Shown here one piece after another: positions 7,805 to 16,637 of a DNA stretch of 38,796 nt (within the stretch, counting starts at the first letter, position 1; each line of letters starts with the position of its first letter). This stretch comes from Alkalicoccus luteus (GTDB lineage: Bacteria > Bacillota > Bacilli > Bacillales > Salisediminibacteriaceae), in NCBI RefSeq assembly GCF_012034335.1, contig NZ_JAATHJ010000030.1:1-38796 (forward strand), given 5' to 3'. The position numbers were made by a program, and so were the translations under genes. A model generated the notes under the pieces. It saw only the letters and a list, made by a program, of their open reading frames with translations, ran no database searches and was not told the DNA's origin.

Positions 7805-8896
7805 ATGGAAATGCTCTGGCTGAACCTGGGGGCAGTTTTCGGATTTGCTGTGACGGCCAGATACTTTTCCAAATCCGTAACAGATACACTTCCGTTCCCC
7901 CAAAAAGTGAAACCTAATGCGGTGCTGGCTCTGCTGGCGCTTGCCATGATGGTAACAGTATCCGGACTGCGGAGCGGTATTGGGGATACTTACGTTTACA
8001 GGGAAGATTATGATAACACCATTTGGACGCTGCAGGCAGCTTTGGAGGGAGACGAACCCGGATTTGGAGTGCTTCAATGGCTGCTTCAATCGATTTCCTA
8101 CGACGGACAAATACTTATTTTCACTTGCGCACTTATTACGCTGACGATTATTACAGCGGTAACGTATCATTATTCGAGATTATTCGAGCTAAGTCTTTAC
8201 GTCTTTATTACTTCCGGTATGTTTCTAGTCTCCATGAATGGAATGAGGCAGTATTTAGCTGCTGCAATTGTATTTGCCGGCGCCTCCTTTTTATTCAACG
8301 GTAAGTTTGTTCCATATGCTGCTTTAGTGCTGCTGGCATCCACCTTCCATCAGAGCGCACTGATCATGCTGCCGGTCTACTTTATCGTACGAAGAAAAGC
8401 ATGGACAAAGCAGACAATTTTGTTTCTTTTTGCAGGTGTTATTATCGCCTTCGGATATGAACAGTTCTCCTCCGTAATATTTGGAGCGCTAGAAGATACG
8501 AGATATGGAGGATATTCCGAATTTGATGAAGGCGGCGCCAACATTATTCGCGTAGCCGTGGCTGCGGCACCGCTTATTGTAGCGTATATGGGGCGGCACA
8601 AGCTGGAGAAAATCTTTCCTCAGGCAGATGTGGTTGTGAATTTATCGTTAATGGGTGTCCTGTTTATGCTGCTTTCAACCCAGCTTTGGATCTTTGCAAG
8701 GATGGCGATCTACTTCGATTTGTTTTCCCTGATACTCGTTTCCTGGATCGTGAAAGTGTTTGCCAAAAAAGATCAGCCGTTTATCTACTTTGCAATCGTC
8801 GGCTGTTATCTCATTTATTTTGTGTTCGAATACTCAGTAACGTTAAACATTCAGTATAACAGCCAGTACATTCCACTGTTCAGAGGAGGTGAATGA
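7805..8896 (+). CDS. epsG: Polysaccharide polymerase candidate, EpsG family
   Basis: This 363-residue integral membrane protein has roughly ten hydrophobic segments spread over its length. GLRSGIGDTYVY near residue 55 is the signature region of the EpsG family, a Wzy-like group thought to join repeat units outside the membrane. SMNGMRQYLAAAI and STFHQSALIMLPVY are also typical. ATG 7805 is preceded by AGAGGGGA; an upstream in-frame start at 7721 would add a shadow of the previous gene. Length matches B. subtilis EpsG (about 367). It is the only polymerase candidate in the cluster. Confidence 0.85.
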   Translation: MEMLWLNLGAVFGFAVTARYFSKSVTDTLPFPQKVKPNAVLALLALAMMVTVSGLRSGIGDTYVYREDYDNTIWTLQAALEGDEPGFGVLQWLLQSISYDGQILIFTCALITLTIITAVTYHYSRLFELSLYVFITSGMFLVSMNGMRQYLAAAIVFAGASFLFNGKFVPYAALVLLASTFHQSALIMLPVYFIVRRKAWTKQTILFLFAGVIIAFGYEQFSSVIFGALEDTRYGGYSEFDEGGANIIRVAVAAAPLIVAYMGRHKLEKIFPQADVVVNLSLMGVLFMLLSTQLWIFARMAIYFDLFSLILVSWIVKVFAKKDQPFIYFAIVGCYLIYFVFEYSVTLNIQYNSQYIPLFRGGE

Positions 8897-8897
8897 T

Positions 8898-9557
8898 GTG
8901 AAAGAACTGATTGTGGTAGGGGCAGGAGGGCACAGCAAAGTAGTGGAAGAAACGGTCGCACGGGAAGGGAATTACGTTATAAAAGCTATTGCAGATGACA
9001 AATTTGATGAGGTTATCATGCACAAAGGACGTATTCATATGCCGCTGATGACGGCGGCATCGCTGCTGCAGCTGTTTCCGGAAGCACGGTGGATTATTGC
9101 TGTCGGTTCGAACGAAACGAGACGGAGATTGAGGGAAAAGCTGCCAGTTCCACAAACAAAGTATGCTGTCATTATCGATCCATCAGCAGTTGTAAGCCCA
9201 AGTGCCGTCATTGGTTTCGGAACCGTCATTTTTGCAAATGCCGTCATTCAGGCGTCTGCCAAAATCGGGGAGCACGTCATCATCAATACATCCAGCATCA
9301 TTGAACATGATGCTTTTGTAGGAAGCTATGTGCATGTTTCTCCGCAGGCGGTTCTTACCGGAGCAGCAGCTGTTTTAGAAGGGGCACACATTGGAGCAAA
9401 CGCCAGTGTTATTCCCGGGAAGACCGTAGGACAGTGGGCTATAGTAGGGGCCGGCTCAACGGTTGTTCATTCGATTCCAGGCTACATCACGGCCGTAGGC
9501 TCACCAGCGCAGCGGATTCGGAAAGGAGGGAAAGAAGTTGAAGAACATACGGGCTGA
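8898..9557 (+). CDS. epsM: Sugar O/N-acetyltransferase of the NeuD/PglD family
   Basis: This 219-residue protein should acetylate the 4-amino group of UDP-4-amino-4,6-dideoxy-GlcNAc to give UDP-di-N-acetylbacillosamine. It has an N-terminal nucleotide-sugar-binding part (LIVVGAGGHSKVVEE) and then left-handed beta-helix hexapeptide repeats. The catalytic histidine is probably H137 in NTSSIIEHDAF, followed by VHVSPQAVLTG. GTG 8898 was chosen because AGGAGG at 8884-8889 is then 8 bases away; GTG 8889 overlaps that site. It is followed by epsN with a 20-bp overlap, the same pair as in B. subtilis. Confidence 0.88.
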   Translation: MKELIVVGAGGHSKVVEETVAREGNYVIKAIADDKFDEVIMHKGRIHMPLMTAASLLQLFPEARWIIAVGSNETRRRLREKLPVPQTKYAVIIDPSAVVSPSAVIGFGTVIFANAVIQASAKIGEHVIINTSSIIEHDAFVGSYVHVSPQAVLTGAAAVLEGAHIGANASVIPGKTVGQWAIVGAGSTVVHSIPGYITAVGSPAQRIRKGGKEVEEHTG

Positions 9558-10695
9558 ACCAATTTATTTGTCGCCGCCGCATCTCGGAGGTACAGAAGCA
9601 GATTATGTAGGGGAAGCATTTCGGGATAATTGGATTGCACCTGTTGGTCCTCATATTAAATTATTTGAAGAAGAGATGGCTGCATATTGCGGAGTAAACC
9701 GGGCGGTAGCGCTATCCTCCGGTACAGCAGCCATTCACCTGGCGCTAGACGTACTTGGAGTTGGAAAAGGAGACAGAGTATATTGCTCAACGCTGACATT
9801 CGTTGCTAGTGCGAACCCGGTTTTGTATCAACAGGCCGAGCCGGTGTTTATCGATTCCGATCCGGAAACGTGGAACATGTCCCCGGAGGTTCTGGAGAGA
9901 GCACTGAAATTTGATGCAGCAAGAGGCAAACTGCCGAAAGCTTGTATTGTTGTGAATCTGTATGGTCAGAGCGCTGATTTGAAGCCTATTAATCAGCTTT
10001 GCAGAAAGTACGGTGTCTATGTAGTCGAAGACGCAGCAGAATCGCTTGGTGCTGTTTATCAATCGTCATTCTCAGGTACCCTCGGCGACATCGGAATTTT
10101 TTCATTTAACGGGAATAAGATCATTACAACTTCAGGCGGAGGAATGCTTGTTACTGATAACGCGGATTTTGCAGATCAGGCGGCACACTTAGCGACGCAG
10201 GCCAAAGAAGCTGCCGAGCACTATGAGCATACCCGCTGCGGCTATAATTACCGGATGAGCAACATCAGTGCAGGCATTGGAAGGGGACAGCTGAGGGTGC
10301 TGAACAGGAGGGTGAATGAGAAGCGAACCATTTATCAGCGCTATGCAGAGTCAGCCCTGCCGTTTACCTACATGCCGGAAGCATCATATGGAAGAGCAAC
10401 TCGATGGCTGACAGCAGCTCTGCTGCCGGAAGGCGTTGCATCTGTGCCCTTTATCCATAAACTGCGGACTGAACGGATTGAAGCAAGACGTGTCTGGAAG
10501 CCGTTGCATTTGCAGCCGCTATTTAAACATGCTGATTCCTTTTTACACGAAAGAAATACCGCTGAAATGCTGTTTAATAGAGGCATTTGTCTTCCGTCAG
10601 GTACGGCAATGAGTGCTTCCATCCAGCAGGAAGTGATCGGATTCATGGAGGAATATTTCCATCAGTCCAATCCACAGGAGGCGGTTGTTTTCTAA
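9538..10695 (+). CDS. epsN: PLP-dependent sugar aminotransferase (DegT/DnrJ/EryC1)
   Basis: This 385-residue cytoplasmic enzyme should transfer an amino group to the 4-keto sugar made by EpsC. The lysine that binds PLP is K194 in FSFNGNKIITTSGGG. NWIAPVGP, SSGTAAIHLAL and VVEDAAESLG are family hallmarks, and the sequence closely recalls B. subtilis EpsN. The TTG start at 9538 follows AAAGGAGGGAAAGAAG and overlaps epsM. The equivalent in N-glycosylation is PglE. The gene ends just before the SinR-like regulator. Confidence 0.9.
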   Translation: MKNIRAEPIYLSPPHLGGTEADYVGEAFRDNWIAPVGPHIKLFEEEMAAYCGVNRAVALSSGTAAIHLALDVLGVGKGDRVYCSTLTFVASANPVLYQQAEPVFIDSDPETWNMSPEVLERALKFDAARGKLPKACIVVNLYGQSADLKPINQLCRKYGVYVVEDAAESLGAVYQSSFSGTLGDIGIFSFNGNKIITTSGGGMLVTDNADFADQAAHLATQAKEAAEHYEHTRCGYNYRMSNISAGIGRGQLRVLNRRVNEKRTIYQRYAESALPFTYMPEASYGRATRWLTAALLPEGVASVPFIHKLRTERIEARRVWKPLHLQPLFKHADSFLHERNTAEMLFNRGICLPSGTAMSASIQQEVIGFMEEYFHQSNPQEAVVF

Positions 10696-10720
10696 ATCCA
10701 ACCATAAAGAGGGTATGAAC

Positions 10721-11071
10721 ATGATTGGACAAAACATAACAAGACTCCGGAAAGCGAAGGGGATGACATTGACGGAGTTAGCAGAGCAGGCGAATATATC
10801 GAAATCAAATCTAAGTAATATCGAAAGAGGCATCAATGAGAATCCATCAATCAAAGTTCTGGAGAAGCTTGCTGAAGTTCTGGAAACAGATTTAATCGCC
10901 CTTCTTGGTATTCAGTCGGAAAGCGGAAGAACAGATGGACAGGAAAACCTGCTGGATCGAATAAGAGAGTTAAATGTTAGTGAAGAAGATTTGAAAGAAT
11001 ATGAGAAAGTACTTGAATTTATAATCTGGCAAAAAAAAAAGGACGGTCTTAAAGGGGGGATGACAGGATGA
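10721..11071 (+). CDS. SinR/SlrR-like transcriptional repressor
   Basis: This 116-residue DNA-binding protein has an N-terminal XRE-type helix-turn-helix at about residues 6-62 (MTLTELAEQANISKSNLSNI), followed by NPSIKVLEKLAEVL as in SinR. The C-terminal part (ELNVSEEDLKEYEKVLEFI) resembles the SinR/SinI helical hook used for dimer and antagonist contacts. ATG 10721 has AGAGGG 8 bases upstream. A tract of ten A's at 11031-11040 encodes QKKK near the end. The stop overlaps the next start (ATGA), so the two are probably co-translated. In B. subtilis sinR lies far from eps; here a relative sits inside the cluster it probably represses. It may be nearer SlrR than SinR. Confidence 0.85.
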   Translation: MIGQNITRLRKAKGMTLTELAEQANISKSNLSNIERGINENPSIKVLEKLAEVLETDLIALLGIQSESGRTDGQENLLDRIRELNVSEEDLKEYEKVLEFIIWQKKKDGLKGGMTG

Positions 11072-12204
11072 CAAAAATCGGTATATCCGGAACTGGTTTT
11101 ATTGCCACAGGGCTTTATAAAAGACTTCAGCAGGATGAAGAATTCACCGTATCCAGTGTATTAACCCGGAGAAAACCTGAAGATGTCGTGCAAATAGAAA
11201 CTATGCTTCTTACGAACGACATAGGGAAGTTTGTTGCTTCTGCTGATATCATTGTCGAATGCAGCGGAGATGTGCATCACGGAACGGAAGTGATTGAAGA
11301 GGCACACCGGATGGGGCTTCCGGTTGTGACGATGAATGCCGAGCTTCAAGTAACAACAGGATCTTATTTCATAAAAACTGGATACATCACCGAGGCGGAA
11401 GGTGATCAGCCGGGATGCTTGGCAGCACTAAATGAGAATGTGAAAGCTATGGGGTTCAACCCAATAGTGTATGGGAATATTAAAGGGTTCTTAAATAATA
11501 ATCCCATAAAAAGTGACATGCTTTATTGGGCTGAAAAACAGGGTTTTACATTAGATAAGGTAGTTTCTTTTACAGATGGTACAAAAGTTCAAATTGAGCA
11601 AGTATTAACTGCTAATGGATTAAATGCAACGATCGCTCAATCTGGATTAATAGGCCCCAAAAGTTCTAATGTTGAGGAGGGAGCATTAATCCTGGCGGGT
11701 CACCAAACCGGAGAAGCTCCTATAAGTGACTTTATCATTTGTCCTCAAGGACCGCCTGGAGTATTTATTGCAGCGTCACATGAAGAAGTTCAAAAGAACG
11801 CTTTAGCTACTTATAAAATGGGTGAAGGGCCATATTACACAATAGGTACTTCTTTTCATTTATGTTTCTTTGAAATAGTAAAAACACTTCGTCGAGTCGT
11901 AAAAGGAGAACCACCATTGTTGACAAACGGCAGTGATCCGCTAATAAGTGCGGCAGCTATTGCGAAGCGAAAGCTTGAACCGGGTGATTTCATTTCGGAG
12001 GGATGCGGAAGTTTTGAGGTGCGAGGGGAAGCAGTAAAAACAGCACTTCAGCCGGATCATATACCGATTGGTTTAATAAAGGATGCTGTAGTGAAACGAC
12101 CAGTGGCTGCAGGAAAAATACTTAACATATCAGACCTGGAGCTTCCTCATTCACGGGCATTATCCATTTGGAAATCGCTTCAGACTGCTTCAGAGGTGAG
12201 ATAA
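11068..12204 (+). CDS. Homoserine-dehydrogenase-like oxidoreductase with C-terminal SAF domain
   Basis: This 378-residue protein has an N-terminal NAD(P)-binding Rossmann motif, GISGTGFIATGL (5-16). A dehydrogenase-like middle follows, then a C-terminal SAF domain from about 290 (AAIAKRKLEPGD ... GLIKDAVVKRPVAAGK). The layout matches the group often described as predicted homoserine dehydrogenase with SAF domain, whose substrates are mostly unknown. It is not part of the known B. subtilis eps set. Its start overlaps the repressor stop, after AAAGGGGGGATGACAGG. Bases about 11440-11920 are visibly more A+T-rich than both flanks, suggesting recombination. It may oxidise or reduce a sugar-acid or amino-acid precursor for polymer decoration; that is a guess. 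Confidence 0.7.
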   Translation: MTKIGISGTGFIATGLYKRLQQDEEFTVSSVLTRRKPEDVVQIETMLLTNDIGKFVASADIIVECSGDVHHGTEVIEEAHRMGLPVVTMNAELQVTTGSYFIKTGYITEAEGDQPGCLAALNENVKAMGFNPIVYGNIKGFLNNNPIKSDMLYWAEKQGFTLDKVVSFTDGTKVQIEQVLTANGLNATIAQSGLIGPKSSNVEEGALILAGHQTGEAPISDFIICPQGPPGVFIAASHEEVQKNALATYKMGEGPYYTIGTSFHLCFFEIVKTLRRVVKGEPPLLTNGSDPLISAAAIAKRKLEPGDFISEGCGSFEVRGEAVKTALQPDHIPIGLIKDAVVKRPVAAGKILNISDLELPHSRALSIWKSLQTASEVR

Positions 12205-13308
12205 ATGAAAAGCCGTTCAGTCATTCACGTAACTGGTGCAATGAATATGGGAGGAACGGAAAGAATGCTGATGACGCTGCTTAGGATGAAGCCGCCCTGG
12301 AAGAGCATTTTTTTAACTTACGGCACCGGAACCGGTACGTTTGATCAGGAAATAAAGGATCTAGATGGAGAAATAAGGACGATTCCCAATCCGGGATCGT
12401 TATCTGATCACTTCCAGCTTTTTCGAACTGTGAAGCCGGCAGCCGTTCACGCACACACTCTTTTTCAGAGCGGAATTCCCCTTGCAGCAGCAAGAGCGGC
12501 GGGGGTGCCAATCCGAATTGCCCACGCTCACACGACTGCGGACCCTTCAGACAAAAAAGGAAGGTTCATTTATGAAAAGCTTATGAGAGCAAGCATAGCG
12601 TTGAGCGCGACTGACTATCGGGCCTGCAGCTCGGCAGCAGGAAATTATTTATTTGCTGGGAAATCGTTTGAAGTCATGCCTAACCTGTTTGACCCTAAGC
12701 AATTTAAACGACCTCCCGAAGCGGAGGTGCTGAGATTGAAACTAAAATACGGGTGGACGGATAAACTGGTATTAGGCAGCGTAGGCAGACTGACAAAGGT
12801 GAAAAATCATGCATTTATGCTCGATATGTTAAGCGAGCTGCACAAGCAGGGGATCAAGGCTGTTTTACTGGTTGTTGGAGACGGAGATCAGCTTAAAACG
12901 CTGAGGCGGAAAGCAGAGGAACTGTCAGTTGCTGAATTAGTTACATTTACCGGTGCTGTCGAGGATCCTTCCATCTACTATCATCTGATGGATGTTTTTT
13001 TAATGCCATCTCTTTTTGAGGGGCTTGGGATTGCAGCACTGGAAGCTCAAGCTTCCTTAACACCGGTGCTCGGGTCAGAGGCTTTGCAGCCGGAAGCCGA
13101 TCTGGGAGGAGGGTTGCTCTACAAATTGCCTCTGGAAGCTGGATCTGCAATCTGGGCAGAAAAAGCGATATCTGTTGCAACAGATTCACATAAAGGTACA
13201 AGTGATCCTGTCGCAGTGCCCCCGGAAGAAGTGTTGAAACATTATTATCAGCTCTACAGGTGGAAAGGAGGCGGACATGAGCAAAAAACTGCTGATTATA
13301 TCATTTGA
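12205..13308 (+). CDS. GT4 glycosyltransferase (EpsF-related paralogue)
   Basis: This 367-residue GT-B transferase begins VIHVTGAMNMGGTERMLMTL and has RIAHAHTTADPS in the acceptor half, both similar to the EpsF-like protein at 5807, so the two may be paralogues. The donor half has GSVGRLTKVKNH and the EX7E motif FEGLGIAALEAQ. The ATG follows the previous stop directly, with GAGGTGAG as ribosome site. It overlaps the next gene by 32 bp. Sugar specificity is unknown. Confidence 0.8.
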   Translation: MKSRSVIHVTGAMNMGGTERMLMTLLRMKPPWKSIFLTYGTGTGTFDQEIKDLDGEIRTIPNPGSLSDHFQLFRTVKPAAVHAHTLFQSGIPLAAARAAGVPIRIAHAHTTADPSDKKGRFIYEKLMRASIALSATDYRACSSAAGNYLFAGKSFEVMPNLFDPKQFKRPPEAEVLRLKLKYGWTDKLVLGSVGRLTKVKNHAFMLDMLSELHKQGIKAVLLVVGDGDQLKTLRRKAEELSVAELVTFTGAVEDPSIYYHLMDVFLMPSLFEGLGIAALEAQASLTPVLGSEALQPEADLGGGLLYKLPLEAGSAIWAEKAISVATDSHKGTSDPVAVPPEEVLKHYYQLYRWKGGGHEQKTADYII

Positions 13309-14470
13309 TCTGGAAATAGGCGGAGTCGAGAAGAGCCTGATATCCCTGCTTGAAGAGTTAAGTAAAAGCTCGTATGATGTTCATTTATTTCTCATGAGTC
13401 ATACAGGAGAGTTAATGGATGAAATTCCTGATAACATAAAGCTCCTTCCTGAAATACCTGCTTATGCTACATTTAGAAAATCAATTAAAGATACCTTTGC
13501 AAGTCGGTTTTACAGAATAGGCTGGGAAAGGCTGCTTGCTAAAGTGAAGGCAAATGCAGCTGGAAAACAGTTAAATCTGGAAGAGCCTGGATACAGGCAA
13601 ATGCAGTGGATGTGGGAGAGAACGATTGAACGGCTTCCACAAATACCAGGTACTTATGATATGGTGATCAGTTTTTTGTGGCCGCACTATGCAGCTTTAA
13701 ATGCAGAAGCCCCCAAAAAAGCGGCATGGATTCACACTGATTTCTCAAAGGCCGAAGTCGACCGGGAGCTGGATCGGAGCGTCTGGGAAACCTTTGATAC
13801 AATCGCCGCTGTTTCCGGTACAGTTCGCCAGGCTTTTTTATCCGTATATCCTGAATTCAGTCATAAAACAGTAGTAGTCGAAAATGTGCTTCCAACAGAG
13901 CGGATTATAAGGGAAGCACAAGCATGCGAGAAAGTAACCTCAGATAATAAGCATATACTGACAATTGCACGTTTATCACACGCTAAAGGAATTGATACAG
14001 CAATTTATACAGCGGCTGAATTAAAAAAGCGGAATCGCTTTTCTTTTTTATGGCAAGTAATCGGATACGGCGGTGAAGAACCTGCATTAAAAAAGCTAAT
14101 GGAAGAATTAAACGTTCAGGATTGCTTTCAACTGCTAGGTAAGAAGCGCAATCCTTACACGTATTTGAAAAGCGCTGATTTATATGTTCAACCGTCCAGG
14201 TACGAAGGAAAAGCGGTCACCGTGTCGGAAGCTCAGCTCTTCGGCATTCCAGTAGTCATTGCAGGCTATCCGACAGCAGCAGCCCAGGTGAAACATCTCG
14301 AGAACGGAATAATTTCCGGTCAGACATCAGCAGATTTAGCGGACAGTATTGAAGATGTGATGCTTCATAAAGAAGTGGCAGCTCGGCTGAGGGCCGGTTG
14401 CGCAAAGCTCGATTTTTCAGCAGAAAGCCAGATGGCTCAATTTCATGAATTGATCAGGGGGGGCCCATGA
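13277..14470 (+). CDS. GT4 glycosyltransferase
   Basis: This 397-residue GT-B transferase starts LLIISFDLEIGGVEKSLISLLEEL. The donor half carries ARLSHAKGIDTAIYTAAEL, GKKRNPYTYLKSADLYVQPS and the EX7E motif YEGKAVTVSEAQ. It shares its layout with the genes at 20003 and 21183, so a family of three has probably expanded within this cluster. AAAGGAGGCGGAC precedes the ATG. The 3' end contains seven G's (14457-14463) that also serve as the ribosome site of the next gene. Confidence 0.8.
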   Translation: MSKKLLIISFDLEIGGVEKSLISLLEELSKSSYDVHLFLMSHTGELMDEIPDNIKLLPEIPAYATFRKSIKDTFASRFYRIGWERLLAKVKANAAGKQLNLEEPGYRQMQWMWERTIERLPQIPGTYDMVISFLWPHYAALNAEAPKKAAWIHTDFSKAEVDRELDRSVWETFDTIAAVSGTVRQAFLSVYPEFSHKTVVVENVLPTERIIREAQACEKVTSDNKHILTIARLSHAKGIDTAIYTAAELKKRNRFSFLWQVIGYGGEEPALKKLMEELNVQDCFQLLGKKRNPYTYLKSADLYVQPSRYEGKAVTVSEAQLFGIPVVIAGYPTAAAQVKHLENGIISGQTSADLADSIEDVMLHKEVAARLRAGCAKLDFSAESQMAQFHELIRGGP

Positions 14471-15501
14471 ATACACTTATCACGCTTATCGTACCGGTCT
14501 ATAATGTGGAACCCTATATTGAAGAATGCCTTACTTCACTTGTTCAGCAGACATATCCGCACTTACAAATTGTGATCGTAAATGATGGAAGTAAAGACAG
14601 AAGCAGAGAGATTGCAGCTTCCTTTCAAAAAGAGGATGCGAGAATCACGATCGTAGATAAAGAAAACGGCGGATTATCGGACGCTAGAAACGCAGGGATG
14701 GCTCACATCAAAGGAGAATATACAGCGTTTGTAGACAGTGATGACGTACTCGCGAGGGACTGGGTGGAGAAAACACTTCGTGCTGCCTTACTGAACCGGG
14801 CTGATATTGTTCAGACAAATCATGTCTACATGTGGCCGGATAAAATGCTTATTGATTCCAGGACGCAGCATCACACTCTCCCGTTTCTTCTCGAACGTGA
14901 AGATGCGATGAGAGCGCTCATAGATAATGTGTATCTGAAAAACTTTGCCTGGGGCAAACTGTATCGTTCAGAGCTGATAAAAGACAAACCCTTTCCAGTA
15001 GGAAAGCTGTTTGAGGATATGTTCTGGCAGCATCTGGTGTTTCATGATGCAACGTTAGTAGCCTACGTTCAGGAAGCGTTATATGGATACAGGCAGAGAG
15101 AAGGAAGCATCATCGCTGCGTATTCGGTTAAACACATGGACATTCTGGATGGAATTTTAGATCGCTGCAGGTTCATGAAGCTGTATTACCCGAAGCTTTA
15201 TGAAAAGCAGCGTGAAGAGGCTGTGCAAATGCACCTCATTCATTATAAGCTTCTCGCCCGAAAGCCGTTTAACAAACAATGGCAACGGGCCCGCAGGCGC
15301 ATTAAGCGGGAAATGGTACAAGGATTGTTAATGCAGCCGGTTCTCTCGAGGGAAGAAATGATTAAACAGCATCGGCTGTTTCTAAAAAGTCCGCTTCTTT
15401 ATATCGGAAGAGAAGGTATCGAGAAAGGAAGGAGAGCTGCAGGATTAACGCAAACTGTGTCACCTTTAAGGCCTGTAACAGGGGAGGCCGGCCTGATATG
15501 A
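14467..15501 (+). CDS. GT2 glycosyltransferase (EpsJ-like length)
   Basis: This 344-residue GT-A transferase begins TLITLIVPVYNVEPYIEECL, with VNDGSKDRSREI and the metal-binding AFVDSDDVLARDW. A large C-terminal region contains WGKLYRSELI and YRQREGSI, typical of capsule GT2 enzymes. Its length matches B. subtilis EpsJ, but the match is general. Its ATG overlaps the previous stop (ATGA), preceded by a run of seven G's. It overlaps the TagB-like gene by 4 bp. Confidence 0.8.
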   Translation: MNTLITLIVPVYNVEPYIEECLTSLVQQTYPHLQIVIVNDGSKDRSREIAASFQKEDARITIVDKENGGLSDARNAGMAHIKGEYTAFVDSDDVLARDWVEKTLRAALLNRADIVQTNHVYMWPDKMLIDSRTQHHTLPFLLEREDAMRALIDNVYLKNFAWGKLYRSELIKDKPFPVGKLFEDMFWQHLVFHDATLVAYVQEALYGYRQREGSIIAAYSVKHMDILDGILDRCRFMKLYYPKLYEKQREEAVQMHLIHYKLLARKPFNKQWQRARRRIKREMVQGLLMQPVLSREEMIKQHRLFLKSPLLYIGREGIEKGRRAAGLTQTVSPLRPVTGEAGLI

Positions 15502-16637
15502 AGATAAAAGAAAAAGCAGCGTTCTTACTTCTTAGAGTGATGGCTATCTTTCCGGTTAAGTGGAACAGAGTGGTGTTTATGAGCTACGATGGAGCACAAT
15601 ACAGCTGCAACCCCAAATATATCAGTGAAGAAATGGCCAGATCCCAAGCGCATTTAGAAGGTATCTGGGTGTTAATAAAACCGCGCACAGAAGCAGCATA
15701 CAAATCGGTAAAGCCGATGTCGCTCGCATATTTTTATTATCTTGCGACAGCTAAAATAATCGTGACGAATCAGCGTCTTCCTTCTTTCTATCATAAGCGG
15801 AAGCAGCAAAGATACATTCAGACTTGGCACAGTTCACTTCGGTTAAAAAAAATCGAAAAGGATGCATTCGATTTTTTGCCACAGTCTTACAGACAAAAAG
15901 CCCTTCGTGATTCGTCAATGTGTGATTTGCTTTTGAGCGGCTGCCGAACAAGTACTGATATTATGAATCAGGCTTTTTGGTATGATGGTCGGATTTCAGA
16001 AGCGGGTACTCCGAGAAACGATGTGCTGGTCAACGAATGGCGGAGAAAGATCACAGGAAAACAAGTTAAGAATAAACTTGGATTATCAGAAGACGAACAG
16101 CTTGCCGTGATTGCTCCAACCTTTCGTCAGCACGGTCAGCCGTCATTACCGAACGCTGAACATTTAAAACGAGTACTTCATCAGTCCTTTGGAGGAAAGT
16201 GGCAGACACTTATTCGACTACATCCTCATATCAGAGCCTCTGAGACAGCAGGCTACCGACGGACAGATGAAATTGAAGATATGCAGGAGCTGCTTGCAGC
16301 TGCCTCGATTGTCATCACTGATTATTCGTCGCTCATGTTTGATTTTATGCTGACGGCGAAACCACTGCTGCTCTATACGCCAGATCTGGACACTTACTCT
16401 CAAGCAGAAAGAGGGTTTTATTTTACGTTTCAGGAGCTTCCTTTTCCTATTATTCGCGATGAGTCTCAATTGGTTGAGGTTTTGTCGAACTGGTCACAAT
16501 CTGCCTACGAGAAGAAGCGCCAGGCGTTTTTAGAAAAACATGTCTTCTTCGAAACAGGGAATGCTTCAGAAACAATAGCAGGTGAGATTGCCTCATTTTG
16601 TAAACGAGAGGAGATGAGCACAGTTGAAACAATATAA
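15498..16637 (+). CDS. CDP-glycerol glycerophosphotransferase family protein (TagB/TagF-like)
   Basis: This 379-residue protein belongs to the family that transfers glycerol or ribitol phosphate from CDP-linked donors in teichoic acid synthesis. Recognisable blocks are IQTWHSSLRLKKIEKD (about 107-122; H111 corresponds to the family's WHG histidine), EAGTPRND, APTFR, IRLHPH and ITDYSSLMFDFM near residue 275. Instead of the usual WHGTPLKK it reads WHSSLRLKK, so it is a divergent member. The next gene encodes a glycerol-3-phosphate cytidylyltransferase, which would make its donor. Together they suggest that the polymer carries glycerol phosphate. Confidence 0.82.
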   Translation: MKIKEKAAFLLLRVMAIFPVKWNRVVFMSYDGAQYSCNPKYISEEMARSQAHLEGIWVLIKPRTEAAYKSVKPMSLAYFYYLATAKIIVTNQRLPSFYHKRKQQRYIQTWHSSLRLKKIEKDAFDFLPQSYRQKALRDSSMCDLLLSGCRTSTDIMNQAFWYDGRISEAGTPRNDVLVNEWRRKITGKQVKNKLGLSEDEQLAVIAPTFRQHGQPSLPNAEHLKRVLHQSFGGKWQTLIRLHPHIRASETAGYRRTDEIEDMQELLAAASIVITDYSSLMFDFMLTAKPLLLYTPDLDTYSQAERGFYFTFQELPFPIIRDESQLVEVLSNWSQSAYEKKRQAFLEKHVFFETGNASETIAGEIASFCKREEMSTVETI

